Source of the DNA: Halomonas sp. 1513
GTDB lineage: Bacteria; Pseudomonadota; Gammaproteobacteria; Pseudomonadales; Halomonadaceae
Length of the DNA: 64,000 nucleotides
Direction: 5' to 3'
Assembly (NCBI GenBank): GCA_001971685.1
Contig: CP019326.1
Coordinates: 2,170,001 to 2,234,000 of the forward strand
Below are positions 61,340 through 64,000 of the stretch, piece after piece. The notes beneath the pieces are model-generated. The model did not search any database and was not told where the DNA came from. It was given only the letters and a program-made list of their open reading frames with translations. The position numbers and the translations under genes were made by a program. The first letter of the stretch is position 1. Each line of letters opens with the position of its first letter.

Positions 61340-62392
61340 ATGTCCCAAGACGACCTGCTCTCTCAGGAAGAGATCGACGCCCTGCTCAAGGGCGTCAGCG
61401 GCGAAGAAGAGGCCGCCCCCAGCGATACCAAGGGCGGCGACCCGCGCATTCGCCCCTATGATCCGGCCACCCAGCACCGGGTCATTCGCGAGCGCCTGCA
61501 CGCCCTGGACATCATCAACGAGCGGTTCGCGCGGCACTTCCGCATGAGCCTGTTCAACCTGCTGCGGCGCAGTGCCGACATCACCGTCGACACCGTGCGC
61601 TACCAGAGCTACAGCGATTTCTCGCGCAACGTGCCGGTGCCGACCAATCTCAACCTGGTAGCACTCAAGCCGCTGCGCGGCTCGGCGCTGGTGGTATTTC
61701 CGCCCAGCCTAGTGTTCATGGTGGTCGACAACCTGTTCGGCGGCGACGGGCGCTTTCTCACCAAGTCCGAGGGTCGCGAATTCACCCACACCGAGCAGCG
61801 CATCATCCGCCGGCTGCTCAAGCTCGCCCTCGACGCCTATCAGGAAGCCTGGCGTTCGGTATACCCGCTGGAAGTGGACTTCCTGCGCTCAGAGATGCAG
61901 GTCAAGTTCGCCAACATCACCAACTCGCCCAACGAGATCGTGGTCAACAGCACCTTCCACCTGGAAGTCGGCAACCTGACCAGCGATTTCCAGATCTGCA
62001 TGCCCTACTCGATGATCGAACCGCTGCGCGAACAGCTCAGCGGCCCGCTCACCGACAGCCATCCCGAAGAGGAGCGCCAATGGGGCCAGCGCATGGCCGG
62101 CGAGATCAAACGCTCCCACGTCGAACTGATTGCCGACTTCGTCGAGATCCCCAGCAGCATTGGCCGGGTGATGTCACTCGAGGTCGGCGACGTGCTGCCC
62201 ATCGAGCTGCCGGAGATCGTCACCGCCAGCGTCGACGGCGTACCGGTGATGCGCTGCGAATACGGTAGCCAGCACGGCCAGCGAGCGCTGCGCGTCAACA
62301 GCCTGATCGAGCACGCCTCGCCACCCAAGTCGGCCAAGGAAACTTTCGTCAAAGGGTCAACGCCGCAAGCCAAGGAATTCGATAATGACTGA
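61340..62392 (+). CDS. fliM: Flagellar motor switch protein FliM
   Basis: C-ring protein (350 aa) that binds CheY-P. The N-terminal CheY-binding peptide is MSQDDLLSQEEIDALLKGV. The middle domain contains LVFMVVDNLFGGDGR, and the C-terminal SpoA domain binds FliN (EVGDVLPIELPEIVTASVDGVPVMRCEYGSQHGQRALRV). It overlaps fliN by 8 bp. Confidence 0.98.
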   Translation: MSQDDLLSQEEIDALLKGVSGEEEAAPSDTKGGDPRIRPYDPATQHRVIRERLHALDIINERFARHFRMSLFNLLRRSADITVDTVRYQSYSDFSRNVPVPTNLNLVALKPLRGSALVVFPPSLVFMVVDNLFGGDGRFLTKSEGREFTHTEQRIIRRLLKLALDAYQEAWRSVYPLEVDFLRSEMQVKFANITNSPNEIVVNSTFHLEVGNLTSDFQICMPYSMIEPLREQLSGPLTDSHPEEERQWGQRMAGEIKRSHVELIADFVEIPSSIGRVMSLEVGDVLPIELPEIVTASVDGVPVMRCEYGSQHGQRALRVNSLIEHASPPKSAKETFVKGSTPQAKEFDND

Positions 62393-62885
62393 TCCCAACA
62401 AGCCTGATCCCAACAAGCCCGATCAGAGCGCCACCGACGACGACTGGGCAAGCGCCATGGCCGAACAGGGCGATACAGCGCCCGCCGAGGATGACCCCTG
62501 GGCCGAGGCGCTCGCCGAACAGGCCGAGAGCGAGGCAGACGCCGCCAGTCCGGCCAGCCAACCGGAAGCCGCCGGCGCCCAAGTCTTCAAGCCCCTCGAC
62601 AAGGGTCAGGGCAGCGGTGCCGCCCGCGACCTGGAGATGGTCATGGACATCCCGGTCAAGCTCACCGTCGAGCTCGGCCGCACCCGGATCACCATCAAGC
62701 AGCTACTCGAGCTGGCTCAGGGCTCGGTGATCGAGCTCGAAGGCCTGGCCGGCGAGCCGATGGACATCCTGATCAACGGCTACCTGATCGCCCAGGGCGA
62801 AGTGGTAGTGGTGGATGACAAATACGGCATCCGCGTCACCGAGATCATCACTCCCTCCGAGCGTGTGCAGAAACTCAACCGATGA
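62385..62885 (+). CDS. fliN: Flagellar motor switch protein FliN
   Basis: C-ring component (166 aa). A long acidic N-terminal extension (residues 1-75, with DPNKPDPNKPD repeats) precedes the SpoA domain, MVMDIPVKLTVELGRTRITIKQLLELAQGSVIELEGLAGEPMDILINGYLIAQGEVVVV. It has the same acidic style as the other proteins of the window. It overlaps both fliM and fliO. Confidence 0.97.
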   Translation: MTDPNKPDPNKPDQSATDDDWASAMAEQGDTAPAEDDPWAEALAEQAESEADAASPASQPEAAGAQVFKPLDKGQGSGAARDLEMVMDIPVKLTVELGRTRITIKQLLELAQGSVIELEGLAGEPMDILINGYLIAQGEVVVVDDKYGIRVTEIITPSERVQKLNR

Positions 62886-63343
62886 GCGAGCGTGCTTCGA
62901 CACCCGAGCCCAGCGTCCAGGTCGATACCAGCGGCCTGGCGGCGCTCGAAGGTAGCGTAGGCAGCAGCGACGCCCTGCTCGGCATGGCCGCGCTGGGCAA
63001 GACCGCGGCCGCCCTGGCACTGGTGGTCGCGGTGATCTTCCTGTGCAGCTACCTGGTCAAGCGCCTTCACCCCCAGGGCCGCATCCACGGCCAGCACCTC
63101 AAGGTGGTCGGCAGCACCGGGGTCGGCAACCGCGAGCGGGTAGTGATCGTCGACGTCGAAGGCACCTGGCTGGTGCTCGGCGTGGGCGGTGGCCAGGTCA
63201 CCAAACTGCATGAATGCGCCGCGCCGGTGGACGCCACGCCGCCTGTCGCGGAGGCCCCCGAAGGCAGCAGCTTCGCCGCGCGCTTTGCCAGCGCGCTCAA
63301 GCACAATGCCGGCCTGGGCCGTGGCAAGGGTAGTCGGCCGTGA
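62882..63343 (+). CDS. fliO: Flagellar biosynthesis protein FliO
   Basis: Assembly factor for the FliP ring of the export gate (153 aa). One transmembrane helix ([22 protein letters not shown], about residues 40-61) is followed by the FliO cytoplasmic stretch [42 protein letters not shown]. It starts in an ATGA overlap with fliN. Confidence 0.92.
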   Translation: MSERASTPEPSVQVDTSGLAALEGSVGSSDALLGMAALGKTAAALALVVAVIFLCSYLVKRLHPQGRIHGQHLKVVGSTGVGNRERVVIVDVEGTWLVLGVGGGQVTKLHECAAPVDATPPVAEAPEGSSFAARFASALKHNAGLGRGKGSRP

Positions 63344-64000
63344 TCTCGCTGCAACGCCTTGCACTACTCCTGCTGACCACTGCGCTGCTGTGGTGGCTGC
63401 CCAGCGCCGCCTGGGCGCAGGCCGCCATCCCCGGTATCGTCAGCCAGCCCACCGAGGACGGCGGCCAGCAGTGGTCGGTGCAGCTGCAGACCCTGCTGCT
63501 GCTCAGCTCGATGGCGTTCCTGCCGGCGCTGCTGCTGATGATGACCGGCTTCACCCGCATCATCATCGTGCTCAGCCTGCTGCGCACCGCCATGGGTACC
63601 CAGTCGGCGCCGCCCAACCAGGTGCTGCTCGGCCTGGCGCTGTTTCTGACCTTCTTCGTGATGTCGCCGGTGTTCGCCCAGGTCTATGAAGATGCCTGGC
63701 TGCCGCTCTCCGCCGACGACATCAACTTCGACGAGTTCCTGCTGGTGGCCAGCCAGCCGTTCCGCGAGTTCATGCTCGCCCAGACCCGCGAGCCGGACCT
63801 GGCAATGTTCGTGCGCCTGGCCGATGTCGGCGAGATGCAGGGCCCCGAAGACCTGCCGATGCGGGTCTTGATGCCGGCCTTCGTCACCAGCGAGCTGAAG
63901 ACCGCCTTCCAGATCGGCTTCACCATCTTCATTCCATTTCTGATCATCGACCTGGTGGTCGCCAGCACCCTGATGTCACTGGGCATGATGATGGTGCCAC
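63340..64000 (+). CDS. fliP: Flagellar export gate protein FliP (3' end beyond window)
   Basis: Core protein of the flagellar type III export gate. The first 220 residues are in the window and open to its end. A GTG start at 63340 overlaps the fliO stop (GTGA). A cleavable signal peptide ([26 protein letters not shown]) is followed by family blocks [53 protein letters not shown] and [42 protein letters not shown]. About 30 residues remain downstream, judging from the family length of roughly 250. Confidence 0.96.
   Translation, partial: MISLQRLALLLLTTALLWWLPSAAWAQAAIPGIVSQPTEDGGQQWSVQLQTLLLLSSMAFLPALLLMMTGFTRIIIVLSLLRTAMGTQSAPPNQVLLGLALFLTFFVMSPVFAQVYEDAWLPLSADDINFDEFLLVASQPFREFMLAQTREPDLAMFVRLADVGEMQGPEDLPMRVLMPAFVTSELKTAFQIGFTIFIPFLIIDLVVASTLMSLGMMMVP

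Noticed and set aside
1..64000. CRISPR arrays, prophage, toxin-antitoxin or restriction systems
   Set aside because: No regularly spaced repeats, integrase, phage structural genes or recognisable defence genes were seen in the window.

Overview
The window looks like a chromosomal segment of a high-GC gammaproteobacterium, most likely a halomonad (Halomonas or a close relative). The grounds are the gammaproteobacterial housekeeping order (tig-clpP-clpX-lon-hupB-ppiD; glnS/cysS next to ppiB-lpxH), acidic proteins, TAXI-TRAP and osmoprotectant transporters, and a tRNA cluster beside tig. The assignment rests on gene content and layout; no database was searched. Coding density is high and no phage, plasmid or CRISPR signal was seen. 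The only mobile-looking item is a 164-bp MITE-like element.

Region 1 (1-16975) is a catabolic island for an unidentified organic acid. It has a TAXI-type TRAP transporter, an enoyl-CoA hydratase protein carrying what looks like an eroded hydroxyacyl-CoA dehydrogenase half, a pair of acyl-CoA dehydrogenases that look like two subunits of one enzyme, etfBA, an AMP-forming CoA ligase with a third acyl-CoA dehydrogenase and an unknown membrane protein, a stand-alone 3-hydroxyacyl-CoA dehydrogenase, a thiolase and an IclR regulator. Together they encode uptake, CoA activation and a full beta-oxidation spiral with its electron carrier. Related TTTTGC-N3-GC(A/G)(G/A)AA palindromes lie in the divergent promoter region and upstream of etfB.

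Region 2 (17058-20646) holds an ECF sigma/anti-sigma pair, L-2-hydroxyglutarate oxidase with a divergent GntR/FCD regulator, and a Gdx/SugE guanidinium exporter preceded by a promoter and a two-hairpin guanidine-II (mini-ykkC) riboswitch. Region 3 (20939-26179) is a branched-chain 2-oxoacid dehydrogenase operon (E1 alpha, E1 beta, E2) that ends in a Hanks-type protein kinase where other bacteria often carry the E3 gene. Region 4 (26378-32508) holds a YehZYXW/OsmF-type ABC transporter, a DUF1853 protein and an M20 amidohydrolase with a 26-bp perfect palindrome upstream.

Region 5 (32781-47117) is mostly housekeeping: cysS, glnS, ppiB, lpxH, a COG0523 GTPase with a Zur-like box, ppiD, hupB, lon, clpX, clpP and tig. 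Region 6 (47418-52820) has tRNA-Pro, tRNA-Arg and two identical tRNA-His genes, then folD, luxS-mtnN, flaG with a sigma-28 promoter, a lipoprotein esterase and an asparaginase. Region 7 (52883-64000) has a DUF2789 protein and the flagellar basal-body/export cluster: fliE on the minus strand, then fliFGHIJK and fliLMNOP on the plus strand. fliP is cut by the window end.
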